Source: JADGGV01 sp035715725 (GTDB lineage Bacteria > Gemmatimonadota > Gemmatimonadetes > Longimicrobiales > RSA9). From it: a stretch of DNA of 64,000 nt. Shown piece after piece: positions 50,101-58,648 of this stretch; within the stretch, counting starts at the first letter, position 1, and the number at the start of each line of letters is the position of its first letter. The DNA is taken from assembly GCA_035715725.1 (NCBI GenBank), contig DASTKT010000099.1:1-64000 (forward strand). Direction: 5' to 3'. The position numbers and the translations under genes are program-made. The notes under the pieces are model-generated. The model was not told where the DNA came from and ran no database searches. It was given only the letters and a program-made list of their open reading frames with translations.

Positions 50101-53100
50101 ATGCATAGACGTCCTGGAGCCCTCCTCACGCTGCTTCTCGTCCCCCTCGGGATCTTCCTCGCCGCGCCGCTGCGGGCGCAGGCGCCGTCGCCGGACTCGT
50201 CGCTGCTGGCGGGGCTGAAGTGGCGGAACGTCGGGCCGGCGAACACCGCCGGCCGGGTCACGGACATCGAGGGGATCCCGAGCCCGTCGAAGACGTTCTA
50301 CGTGGCGGCGGCGGCGGGCGGGATCTGGAAGACGACGAACAACGGGGTGACGTTCCAGCCGGTCTTCGACGTCGGCCGGGTGATCTCGATGGGGGATCTC
50401 GCGATCGCGCCGAGCGACACGCTGCAGGTGTGGGCGGGGACGGGGGAGGAGGACTCGCGCAACTCGATCTCGCCCGGCGGCGGGATCTACAAGTCGGTCG
50501 ACGGCGGCAAGAGCTGGAAGCTCATGGGGCTGGAGGCGACGCAGGCGATCGGCCGGATCGTGGTGCACCCGACGAACCCGGACATCGTCTACGTCGCGGC
50601 GCTGGGGCATCCGTGGGGCCCGAACAAGGAGCGCGGGCTCTACAAGACGACGGACGGCGGGAAGACGTGGACGCTGTCGAAGTTCGTGAGCGACAAGGCG
50701 GGCTTCGTCGACGTCGCCATGGATCCCCGCGACCCGAACGTGCTCTACGCGGCGAGCTGGGAGCGGGTGCGCGGCCCGTACTTCCTGAAGAGCGGCGGGC
50801 CGGGGAGCGCGCTGTGGAAGACGACGGATGGCGGCGCGACGTGGACGGAGGTGAAGGGCGGCGGCTTCCCGGAGACGACGAAGGGGCGGATCGGGCTCGC
50901 GGTCGCGCCGAGCAACCCGGACGTGGTCTACGCGCTGGTCGAGGCGGACTCGGCGGGCGGGAAGAAGCTGACCGGGCTGTACCGCTCGGCGGACGCGGGG
51001 AAGACGTGGACGATGATGAACGACCATGACGTGCGGCCGTTCTACTACTCGCAGGTGCGGGTCGATCCGAGCGACCCGGACCGCGTCTACTGGTCGTCGA
51101 CGCCGGTGAACTTCTCGAAGGACGGCGGGAAGACCGTCGGCAATGCTACGCTCGGGATCCACGTCGACCAGCACGCGTTCTGGTGGGACCCGAAGGACCC
51201 GCAGCACTTCATCGTCGGCGACGACGGCGGCATCTCGATGACGTGGGACAAGGGCGGCGCGTACGACTTCATCAATACGTTCGCGATCGCCCAGCCGTAC
51301 GAGGTCAGCTACAACATGGCGATCCCGTACCGCGTCTGCGCCGGGCTGCAGGACAACGGCACGTGGTGCGGGCCGAGCCGCCGCGCGCAGGGCGGCATCG
51401 ACAACCACATGTGGTACACGGTCGCCGGCGGCGACGGCTTCCACTCCGCGCAGGACCCGACCGACCCGAACACGGTCTACGCCGAGTCGCAGGGCGGGAA
51501 CATGTCGCGCGTGAACACGGCGACGGGCGAGCGCACGACGCTGCGCAAGCCGGACTGGCGCGAGCGCGTCCGTCCGCTGCTCGACTCGATCGCGCTCCTC
51601 CAGCCGGACCCGAAGCAGCCGGTGGCGACGGACGCCGAGAAGCGGATCAAGGCACTCCAGGCGCGGGTGTCCGCGGACTCCGCCGAGTGGGACCTGCGCT
51701 TCAACTGGAACACGCCGTTCCTGGTCTCGAAGCACGACCCGAACGTCTTCTACGTCGGCGGGAACCGGGTGCTGCGCTCGACGAAGCGGGGCGAGGGGCT
51801 GGAGATCATCTCGCCGGACCTGAGCTACCGCGACACGGTGAAGATCCGCGTCAGCATGCGCACGACGGGCGGGATCACGAAGGACGCGACGGGCGCGGAG
51901 ACGTACGCGACGGTCGTGGCGCTGGCGGAGTCGCCGCTCCGGAAGGGGGTGCTGTACGCCGGCACCGACGACGGGCGCCTCTGGGTCACGAAGGACGATG
52001 GCAAGAGCTGGCAGGAGCTGACGGCGGCGATCGCGAAGGCGGGCGCGCCGAAGGGGAGCTGGATCCGGCGCGTCGAGCCGTCGCACTTCGACGAGAACAC
52101 GTTCTACCTCGCGCTCGATCGGCACCGCGACGACGACTTCACGCCGTACCTCTACGTGACGACGGACGGCGGGAAGAGCTTCCGCTCGATCGCGGCCGGG
52201 CTGCCGAAGGGCGGGCCGGACTTCGTGCACGTCGTGCGCGAGGACCCGACGAACCGGGACCTGCTGTTCGTCGGCACGGACGTCGGCGCGTACGTCTCGC
52301 TCGACCGCGGTGCGACGTGGCAGCGCTTCATGACCGGCCTGCCGACCGTGCCGGTGCACGACCTCCAGGTCCACCCGCGCGACCACGAGCTGATCGCCGC
52401 GACGCACGGCCGCGGCATCTGGATCGTCGACATCGCGCCGCTCCAGCAGTACCGCCCCGGGATGCTCGCGGACGCGCCCGTGCTCTTCCAGGCGAAGCCG
52501 GCGCTGCAGTACGGCGACCCGCCGGTCGGCGGGGAGTCCGCCGGGCACAAGTTCTTCCGCGGCCAGAGCGCGGAGTACGGCGCGGAGATCACGTATTGGG
52601 TGCCGCGGCGCGCGACGGTCGCGGCCGCCGGCGGCGACGCGGCGGAGAAGGCTGCGCCGCAGAACGGCGGCGGGAACGCGCCCGCGGCCGCGCAGGCCGG
52701 CGGCGCGCGCGGGCGCCGCGGCGGGCCGGGCGCCCAGGGCCCGCAGGCGAAGATCGTCGTGCTGAACGCCGCCGGCGACACGGTGCAGACGCTGAACGGT
52801 CCGGCGCGACCCGGGCTGCAGCGCGCGTACTGGAACCTGCGCTCGCGGCCGGAGCAGAAGGAGAAGTCGCCGTCGGAGCGCCGCGACTCGCTGGAGCTGG
52901 CGCAGAAGCTCCGCGAGGTCGGCGACTCGCTGATCAAGGCGGGGAAGGACAGCGCGGCCGTCGAGCGGATCGTCTCGATGGCGCAGTCCGGGGACCGGGG
53001 CGCGATGTTCCGCATGTTCGGCGGTGGCGGCGACCGTCCGACGGGCGACCGTCCGGGCGAGAGCTACCCTTCGGCGGGCGCGGGCGCGGCGGGACGGGGC

Positions 53101-53376
53101 GCGGGTGGGCAGCCGGACCCGGACGCCATGCGCGAGCTGGCGGGCGACATCATGGACGCCGTCCGCCCGCTCCTGCGCGGCGGCCCCGGCGGCGGCCGTC
53201 GCGGCGCGCAGGCGCGCAACGTCGACCCGGGCGACTACACCATCGCCGTAACGGTGGACGGGAAGACGCTGACCGGGAAGGTGCAGGTGCTGCGGGCGCC
53301 CGGCTTCGGCACGCAGAGCGAGGAAGGCGAGGCGTTCGGCCTCGAGGAGCTGCTGGAGGAGCTCGGGATCAACTGA
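50101..53376 (+). CDS. VPS10/Asp-box beta-propeller protein (sortilin-like, secreted)
   Basis: 1091 residues. Signal peptide (LLTLLLVPLGIFLAAPLRAQ). Residues ~35-800 carry many Asp-box repeats (WKTTNNGVTFQPVF, YKSVDGGKSWKLMGL, YKTTDGGKTWTL, WKTTDGGATWTEVKGG, YRSADAGKTWTMM, WVTKDDGKSWQELT, VTTDGGKSFRSI, SLDRGATWQRF). The domain order matches the protein at 38934, so they are paralogues. The C-terminal third differs: Ala/Gly-rich linkers (for example GGNAPAAAQAGGARGRRGG) flank a beta-sandwich and a final acidic helix GEAFGLEELLEELGIN. Family members are exported and sometimes found with peptidases; no enzymatic activity can be read from the sequence. Confidence 0.9.
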   Translation: MHRRPGALLTLLLVPLGIFLAAPLRAQAPSPDSSLLAGLKWRNVGPANTAGRVTDIEGIPSPSKTFYVAAAAGGIWKTTNNGVTFQPVFDVGRVISMGDLAIAPSDTLQVWAGTGEEDSRNSISPGGGIYKSVDGGKSWKLMGLEATQAIGRIVVHPTNPDIVYVAALGHPWGPNKERGLYKTTDGGKTWTLSKFVSDKAGFVDVAMDPRDPNVLYAASWERVRGPYFLKSGGPGSALWKTTDGGATWTEVKGGGFPETTKGRIGLAVAPSNPDVVYALVEADSAGGKKLTGLYRSADAGKTWTMMNDHDVRPFYYSQVRVDPSDPDRVYWSSTPVNFSKDGGKTVGNATLGIHVDQHAFWWDPKDPQHFIVGDDGGISMTWDKGGAYDFINTFAIAQPYEVSYNMAIPYRVCAGLQDNGTWCGPSRRAQGGIDNHMWYTVAGGDGFHSAQDPTDPNTVYAESQGGNMSRVNTATGERTTLRKPDWRERVRPLLDSIALLQPDPKQPVATDAEKRIKALQARVSADSAEWDLRFNWNTPFLVSKHDPNVFYVGGNRVLRSTKRGEGLEIISPDLSYRDTVKIRVSMRTTGGITKDATGAETYATVVALAESPLRKGVLYAGTDDGRLWVTKDDGKSWQELTAAIAKAGAPKGSWIRRVEPSHFDENTFYLALDRHRDDDFTPYLYVTTDGGKSFRSIAAGLPKGGPDFVHVVREDPTNRDLLFVGTDVGAYVSLDRGATWQRFMTGLPTVPVHDLQVHPRDHELIAATHGRGIWIVDIAPLQQYRPGMLADAPVLFQAKPALQYGDPPVGGESAGHKFFRGQSAEYGAEITYWVPRRATVAAAGGDAAEKAAPQNGGGNAPAAAQAGGARGRRGGPGAQGPQAKIVVLNAAGDTVQTLNGPARPGLQRAYWNLRSRPEQKEKSPSERRDSLELAQKLREVGDSLIKAGKDSAAVERIVSMAQSGDRGAMFRMFGGGGDRPTGDRPGESYPSAGAGAAGRGAGGQPDPDAMRELAGDIMDAVRPLLRGGPGGGRRGAQARNVDPGDYTIAVTVDGKTLTGKVQVLRAPGFGTQSEEGEAFGLEELLEELGIN

Positions 53377-53386
53377 GGAGGAAGCG

Positions 53387-53419
53387 GCACGGGCGGCTGC
53401 GCTTCGCAGCCGCCCGTGC
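53387..53419 (+). terminator. Perfect 15-bp hairpin after VPS10 gene
   Basis: Arms 53387-53401 and 53405-53419 (core CGGGCGGCTGCG) pair without mismatch around a three-base loop, 10 bases past the stop. Confidence 0.7.
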
Positions 53420-53470
53420 GCGGTGTCGGCCTGCGGTGTCGGCCTGCGGTGTCGACCTGCGGTGTCGGCC
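53420..53470. repeat. 13-bp tandem repeat (GCGGTGTCGGCCT)
   Basis: Four copies (53420, 53433, 53446, 53459), the third with one substitution (GACCT), directly after the terminator hairpin and before the TPR-protein gene. Confidence 0.75.
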
Positions 53471-53575
53471 GATCGTGGAGGCGCGGGAGACTCGTTGACC
53501 GGGGACCCGTCCGGGCCGAACATGAAGCGGCCGGTCGGGCCGAGCACTCGAACGACTCCAGCCAGGGGGACCGCC

Positions 53576-54481
53576 ATGACGACCTCGCGAACGCGTTCCT
53601 GGCGCCTTGCGCCAGCGATCCTGACGATCGGCACGCTCGCGCTCTCGATCTCCCTCGCGCCGCGAGCGGCCGCGGCGCAGGGCGGCCGCCCGTCCGGCCC
53701 GGCGCGCGAGGCGGTGCGGCTGGACCTGGAGGGCGCGACGGAACGGGCGCGCGCGATCTTCCAGGCGCTCGCCGACTCGGCGGCCGATCCGGCGGCGGAG
53801 GCCGCGGCGCACCGCGCGATCGCGATGTCATACGCGTTCGACGGCGACTGCCGGAACACGGTCAAGCACGAGGAGATGGTCATCGCCTACTGGAAGACGC
53901 GCGAGGCGGCCGAGCCGCAGAACGCGTTCTACCAGCAGGGCGAGATGGCGAACGAGGCGGCGCGCGTCTGCATCGACGCCGGCGACCTCGCCACCGCGGA
54001 GAAGTGGTACCGCACGGGGGGCGAGCTCGGCCTCAAGGAGCCGGAGCCGCGCACGCACCCGGCGAGCCTGTGGGACTACCGGCTGGCCCACGCGCTGGGC
54101 CGGATCGCCGCGCGGCGCGGCGACAAGGCCGAGGCCGCGCGGCAGGTCGCGGCCGCGCGCCGCGCGCTCGACGGCGACTCGGCCATGGCCGGGCAGCAGG
54201 AGCGCTTCTTCCCCTACCTCGTCGGCTACGTCGCGCTCTACACCGGCGACCTGGCGCGCGCCGAGGCGGAGCTGACGAAGGCGATCGGCATGCGCGGCAA
54301 CCAGAACGACCCGTTCATGCACGCGCTGCTGGGCATGACGCACGAGCGGATGGGGCACAAGGACGAGGCGATGGCGCTCTACCGCAAGGCGTACGATCTG
54401 GCCACGGCCCACAACCCGCCGGCGGCGTTCGTCCGGCCGTTCGCGCGGAAGAAGCTGGGGCTGCCGGCGGCGTCGGAGTGA
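53576..54481 (+). CDS. Secreted TPR-repeat protein
   Basis: 301 residues from the ATG at 53576 with AGGGGGA upstream. Signal peptide (LAPAILTIGTLALSISLAPR). The mature part is built of helical pairs: ATERARAIFQALADSAADPA, FYQQGEMANEAARVCIDAGD, ATAEKWYRTGGELGLKEPE, LARAEAELTKAIG and DEAMALYRKAYDLA, i.e. about five TPR units. Probably a periplasmic scaffold or binding protein. It follows the VPS10 gene on the same strand but behind a terminator. Confidence 0.85.
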   Translation: MTTSRTRSWRLAPAILTIGTLALSISLAPRAAAAQGGRPSGPAREAVRLDLEGATERARAIFQALADSAADPAAEAAAHRAIAMSYAFDGDCRNTVKHEEMVIAYWKTREAAEPQNAFYQQGEMANEAARVCIDAGDLATAEKWYRTGGELGLKEPEPRTHPASLWDYRLAHALGRIAARRGDKAEAARQVAAARRALDGDSAMAGQQERFFPYLVGYVALYTGDLARAEAELTKAIGMRGNQNDPFMHALLGMTHERMGHKDEAMALYRKAYDLATAHNPPAAFVRPFARKKLGLPAASE

Positions 54482-54504
54482 CGGCGGGGCGGGGCAGGCG
54501 CCAC

Positions 54505-54540
54505 GCGGGCGGCCGAGCAATCGGCCGCCCGCGGCGTTTT
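54505..54540 (+). terminator. Rho-independent terminator
   Basis: GCGGGCGGCCGA (54505-54516), a GCAA loop, TCGGCCGCCCGC (54521-54532), then GGCGTTTT. It is the only hairpin in the window with a clear T-run and lies 23 bases past the TPR gene. Confidence 0.85.
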
Positions 54541-54606
54541 GGGGCCCGGGCCGGGGGTCGGGCCGCCCGCGGACGCCCGCCGGCCGCTCCGGGCCGCCCG
54601 CGTCGC

Positions 54607-56205
54607 CTACGGCTGTGCGGCCGGCTTCGGCGCGCCGACGAGCGCCTCCACCACGCTCCACGACGCCGCGCGGATGTGCATGGCGCCGACGCGCTCCGGG
54701 GTGAGCCCCGCCCGCCGCACCGCGTCCCGCACGTCGGACGCGTAGAGCGTCGGCTCGCGCAGGTTCTGCACGTAGTCGCCGGCCCAGAGGAAGCGCTCGT
54801 CCCGGAGGTAGGCGACGATGGCGCCCTCCGACCCCATCCCGTCCAGCGGCACGAGCCGGAGCGCGCCGCCGGCCAGCGACGCGGGCTGCGTCACCGGTCG
54901 GAAGACCATGCGCGCGCGGCCTCGCCGTCGCTCGAGCAGATCGGGCCGTTCGGTCCAGCGCCTGTCGACGACACGCTCGAGGAACGCGCGCGAGGCGGGG
55001 TGCGAGTAGACGACGGCGCCGTTGGCCGCCCAGAAGCGCACGCCGGCGATGTGCGGCCAGGCCAGGTCGGTGACGACGAGCGCGACCGGGTGGCGCCCGG
55101 GGAAGAGGCGCGCGATCCACGCGGAGTCCTGCCGCGCCCGTTGCTCGCCCAGCGTCGCGTCGAGCACGAAGACGGTGTCGCCCACGAGCGCCACTCCGCT
55201 CGTGTAGTTGGGCGTTCGCAGCAGGAACGCGTGCTCGCCGACGCGGATCGTATCCGGGGCCTGCGCGAGCGCCTTCTCCATCGCGCCGCGCATGTCGGCG
55301 GAGGCCGCCGGGAGGCGCAGCGAGGGCGCGCTGTCCGGCGGGACGACGGCCACGTCCGACACGGTCCGAGACCGCTCCACCTCGCCGTCGAGGATGCGGA
55401 AGCTGGAGCCCGGGTAGCGCACGCCGCCGGCGAGGATCCAGTTCGTGTAGACGTACTCGGCGCGGACCGGCCCCCAGAGGTAGTGCGCCTCCGGCCGCAC
55501 GTAGGCGACGGGGGCGCCGCTCTTCGGGTCGAGGTAGAGCCGCTCCTCACCCGCGGGTGTCGTGCGTCCCAGGACGAGGCGCGGGTAGTCGCGGTACGCG
55601 CAGCGGCCGACGACGCGCGCGCCGCCCGCGGCGAGCCAGTCCCCCAGGACGGTCGCCATGTCGAGCGGGCGGTCCGCGGAGGCGAGCAGGTACATCCCCG
55701 GCGCGGCGACGGCGCCGGTGTCGCGGAGCTGGTAGACGCCGCGCGCGTCCGCGAGCCACTGCATCGGCGGGAGCTCGCTCTGGATGTAGGTGGTCTCGTC
55801 GGTCCAGCGCTGTACGCCGGCGGCCGGGTCCACCCAGCTCTCGCGGCGCGACACCGTGGCGAAGAACGGCGCGTAGCTCCGGTCGGACTGGTGCAGCTCC
55901 AGCCGCACGTCCGCGTGACGGATGCGCAGCAGCTTCCCGTCGAGCCGCGCCACGCCGGTGACCTCGGCGGCGCGACGGAGCGTGGCGGCCGGATCGCTCG
56001 CGCCGGCGGGCGCGCACTCCGCGCCCGGTACGGTCGGCGCGGGGATGGCGATTGGCGCCCGCGGCGGCGCCGGCTGCTCGGCGCCGCCGCGGGCGGAGAT
56101 CGAGGCCCCGAGCGGCGCCGGCCCCCCGGGCCCGCCCGCGCCGGGGGCGGCACACCCCGCGGCCAGCGCGGCCGCGGCGAGCCATGGCGTACTGCGATAT
56201 CTCAT
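54607..56205 (-). CDS. Lipoprotein with degenerate metallo-beta-lactamase fold
   Basis: 532 residues from the ATG at 56205. Lipobox ALAAGC. An N-terminal beta-rich half (RIRHADVRLELHQSDRS, WTDETTYIQSELPPMQWLAD) leads to an MBL-like half from ~300. In a working enzyme the metal loop reads T-H-x-H-x-D-H; here it is VVTDLAWPHIAGVRF, so the first His, second His and Asp are replaced (D, A, P) and only the last His stays. The later His (VVYSHPASR) and Asp (LWAGDYVQN) sites and a terminal His remain. It therefore probably does not bind two zinc ions and may be a non-catalytic relative. Divergent from the histidine kinase gene. Confidence 0.78.
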   Translation of the reverse strand: MRYRSTPWLAAAALAAGCAAPGAGGPGGPAPLGASISARGGAEQPAPPRAPIAIPAPTVPGAECAPAGASDPAATLRRAAEVTGVARLDGKLLRIRHADVRLELHQSDRSYAPFFATVSRRESWVDPAAGVQRWTDETTYIQSELPPMQWLADARGVYQLRDTGAVAAPGMYLLASADRPLDMATVLGDWLAAGGARVVGRCAYRDYPRLVLGRTTPAGEERLYLDPKSGAPVAYVRPEAHYLWGPVRAEYVYTNWILAGGVRYPGSSFRILDGEVERSRTVSDVAVVPPDSAPSLRLPAASADMRGAMEKALAQAPDTIRVGEHAFLLRTPNYTSGVALVGDTVFVLDATLGEQRARQDSAWIARLFPGRHPVALVVTDLAWPHIAGVRFWAANGAVVYSHPASRAFLERVVDRRWTERPDLLERRRGRARMVFRPVTQPASLAGGALRLVPLDGMGSEGAIVAYLRDERFLWAGDYVQNLREPTLYASDVRDAVRRAGLTPERVGAMHIRAASWSVVEALVGAPKPAAQP

Positions 56206-56441
56206 CTGCGTCCCCGGATTCGAGTGTGGATGCCCGCCCGGCGTTGGCAATCGCCCCCGGGGCGGGGGGGACAACATGGCGCGCGCGCCGTCGCCCGGCG
56301 GGCGCGGTGCAGCGAGCGGTCGGCCGCGCACGGTGAACGGCCGATGCCGCGCCGGGAGCGGCGGCGCCGTCGATCCGGGGAAGCGGCGCGGGGCGGGGTC
56401 GCCTTCCGGACGTAGCGGCGCGGCGCCATCTTTCACGCGCA

Positions 56442-57587
56442 ATGGAGCAGACGGACCTGCGCGGCCGCGGTCGGCCGCTCGCGCTCGAGTACGGGATCTC
56501 CGTCCTGGTCTGGACGCTGTTCGGCGTCCTGTCCACGGGGCAGTCGTACCTGGGCTACTCCGCGGCCGGGGAGGCGCTTCCGCCGCTCGGGCGGCTCGCG
56601 CTGATGCAGTGCGCGCCCTGCGTGCCCTGGGCGCTGGCGACACCGGGCGTCCTCGCGCTCGCGCGCCGCTTCCCGTTCCGGCCGTGGCCGCCGTTCCGCG
56701 CGCTCGCCGTCCACCTCGCCGCGGCCGCGGTCCTCGCCGTCGCCTCCACGGTCGCCTACGCCGGCGCGGCGAGCCTCGCGCCGCCCATGCCGAGGCCGGC
56801 CGCGAACCTGTTCGTCATGGTGCTGGCGACGCGCGTCACGAGCACCGTCGTGCTCTACTCGTGCGTGCTGGCGGTGGGGCGCGCGCTCGACTACCAGCGC
56901 CACCTGCGCGAGCGGGAGGTGCACGCGGCGCAGCTCCAGGCGCAACTCGCCTCCGCTCGGCTCGAGGCGCTCCGCTCGCAGCTGCACCCGCACTTCCTCT
57001 TCAACGCGCTCAACACGGTGGCGATGCACCTGCGCGAGGCCGGGAGCGCGGAGGGGCTGGACGTCGTCGTGAACCTGAGCGAGCTGCTGCGCCGGATCCT
57101 GCGCGGCGAGGCGCACGAGACGACGCTCGACGGCGAGCTGGAGCTGCTGGCGCTGTACCTGGCCGTGGAGCGGGCGCGGTTCGCCGACCGGTTGCGCGTG
57201 GAGGTCGAGGTGGAGCCGCGGGCGCGGCGGGCGCGCGTCCCCGTGCTGCTGCTCCAGCCGCTGGTCGAGAACGCGGTGCGGCACGGGATCGCCCGCTCGA
57301 GCGCCAGCGGGCGGCTCCGCATCGAGGCCGCGGTCGAGGGCGAGCGCGTGCGCGTCCGCGTCGCCGACGACGGGCCCGGCTTGCGGGCCGACGCGCGGGA
57401 AGGCGTCGGGCTCGGCAACACGCGCGCCCGGCTGGAGCAGCTCTACCCGGGAGAGCACCGCTTCGTCGTCCGCGACGCCATGCCCGGGACGGAGGTGCTG
57501 CTGGAGCTCCCGTTCCGGCCCGTGGAAGCGCAGCCGGCGGAGCGGGTGAGCGAGGATGATGGAGCCGATTCGTACACTCGTCGCTGA
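56442..57587 (+). CDS. LytS-type sensor histidine kinase
   Basis: 381 residues. Four hydrophobic helices in residues ~15-145, a linker coiled coil, then the His_kinase domain QLHPHFLFNALNTVAMHL (phospho-acceptor region around His184) and an ATP-binding domain with LQPLVENAVRHGI (N box), ADDGPGL and VGLGNTRARLEQLY. No extracellular sensor domain is obvious, so the membrane block may be the sensor. It overlaps the start of the response-regulator gene by 32 bases and is its certain partner. Confidence 0.93.
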   Translation: MEQTDLRGRGRPLALEYGISVLVWTLFGVLSTGQSYLGYSAAGEALPPLGRLALMQCAPCVPWALATPGVLALARRFPFRPWPPFRALAVHLAAAAVLAVASTVAYAGAASLAPPMPRPAANLFVMVLATRVTSTVVLYSCVLAVGRALDYQRHLREREVHAAQLQAQLASARLEALRSQLHPHFLFNALNTVAMHLREAGSAEGLDVVVNLSELLRRILRGEAHETTLDGELELLALYLAVERARFADRLRVEVEVEPRARRARVPVLLLQPLVENAVRHGIARSSASGRLRIEAAVEGERVRVRVADDGPGLRADAREGVGLGNTRARLEQLYPGEHRFVVRDAMPGTEVLLELPFRPVEAQPAERVSEDDGADSYTRR

Positions 57588-58455
57588 CGACGAGCTGGTC
57601 GCGCTGCGCGGCGTGGGCCGCCTCCTCCAGCGCGCGCCGGACATCCGGCTGATCGGCGAGGCGCGCACCGGGAAGGAGGCGGTCGAGATCATCCGCGCGG
57701 AGCGCCCCGAGCTGCTCTTCCTCGACGTGCAGATGCCCGACCTGGACGGGCTCGGCTGCATGGCGGAGCTGGCGCCCGAGGAGCGGCCGGTCACCGTCTT
57801 CGTGACCGCCTACGAGCGCTACGCGCTCCCCGCCTTCGACGTGCAGGCCACGGACTACCTGCTGAAGCCGTTCAGCGACGCGCGCTTCCACGCCGCGCTC
57901 GAGCGCGCGCGGGAGCAGGTCGCGCTGCGGCGGATGAGAGCGGGCGCGGGCTCAGCCGCGTTCGCGGGTGGAGTGCCGGGCGCGGGAGACGCCACGGTTG
58001 CGGCGGACGGCATGGGCGGCGCCGCCGGCGTCGGAGCGCCCGCGGCGGCCGGCGCCGTCGCCACCGCCTCCGCCGCGGAGCACGCCGGCGTCGCCACGCC
58101 GGCCGCCCCCGCGGAGCGCCACCTGTCACGCCTCCTCGTGCGGCGGGGCGAGCGCATGACGTTCGTGCCGGTCGAGGAGATCGACTGGATCGCCGCGCGC
58201 GACTACTGCGTCGAGGTGCACGCGGGGCGGGAGTCGCACGTGCTGCGCGAATCGCTGGCGGAGCTGGAGCGGCGCCTCGACCCGGAGCGCTTCGTGCGCG
58301 TGCACCGCTCCGCGATCGTGAACCTCCTCCAGGTCCGCGAGATCCAGCCGTTCTTCAACGGTCAGTACGTGCTGATCCTGCGCAGCGGCGCGCGCGTGAT
58401 GGTCAGCCGGCGCCGGCGGGCCGCGCTCGAGCGGGCGCTCGGGCAGAGGCTCTGA
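57556..58455 (+). CDS. LytTR-family response regulator
   Basis: 299 residues. Receiver domain 1-125 with DDE at 11-13, phospho-acceptor Asp57 (LLFLDVQMPDLDG), T/Lys conserved (VTAYERY, LKPFSD). An unusually long Ala/Gly-rich linker (about 128-190) leads to a LytTR DNA-binding domain (FVPVEEIDWIAARDYCVEVH, ESLAELERRLDPERFVRVHR, SAIVNLLQVREIQPF). It controls unknown target genes together with the kinase before it. A repeat element follows the gene. Confidence 0.93.
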   Translation: MMEPIRTLVADDELVALRGVGRLLQRAPDIRLIGEARTGKEAVEIIRAERPELLFLDVQMPDLDGLGCMAELAPEERPVTVFVTAYERYALPAFDVQATDYLLKPFSDARFHAALERAREQVALRRMRAGAGSAAFAGGVPGAGDATVAADGMGGAAGVGAPAAAGAVATASAAEHAGVATPAAPAERHLSRLLVRRGERMTFVPVEEIDWIAARDYCVEVHAGRESHVLRESLAELERRLDPERFVRVHRSAIVNLLQVREIQPFFNGQYVLILRSGARVMVSRRRRAALERALGQRL

Positions 58456-58470
58456 GGGGCGCCGCATCCG

Positions 58471-58620
58471 TTCCCGCCTCCACCTCCGCGCCCGCCGCCG
58501 CCTCCGGCAGTTCCCGCATTCGTGGTCGCATCCGCATTCGCATTCGCATCCGGCCGTTCCTCGGCGTCGCCGCACGGCCTGAGAACGGATCGGAGGCGGG
58601 TGCGGAGGCGGAGGCGGGAA
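58471..58620. repeat. GC-rich palindromic element, copy 3, with GCATTC tract
   Basis: A left arm of CGCCTCC-type repeats (58471-58506) faces GGAGGCGGGTGCGGAGGCGG (58592-58611); between them a CGCATTC/CGCATCC tract (58515-58552). The right arm equals copy 1 at 9308-9327, and the GCATTC tract is the complement of the GCGAAT codons inside the gene at 32369. Confidence 0.65.
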
Positions 58621-58648
58621 GAACCGAACGGATCGGCCGGAGCCGACT

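Noticed and set aside
53420..53470. CRISPR-like short array
   Set aside because: Only four 13-base units directly abutting, no spacers.
49915..53883. 1322-residue minus-strand ORF antisense to the second VPS10 gene
   Set aside because: No recognisable domain, extreme Arg/Val composition; shadow of the plus-strand Asp-box protein.
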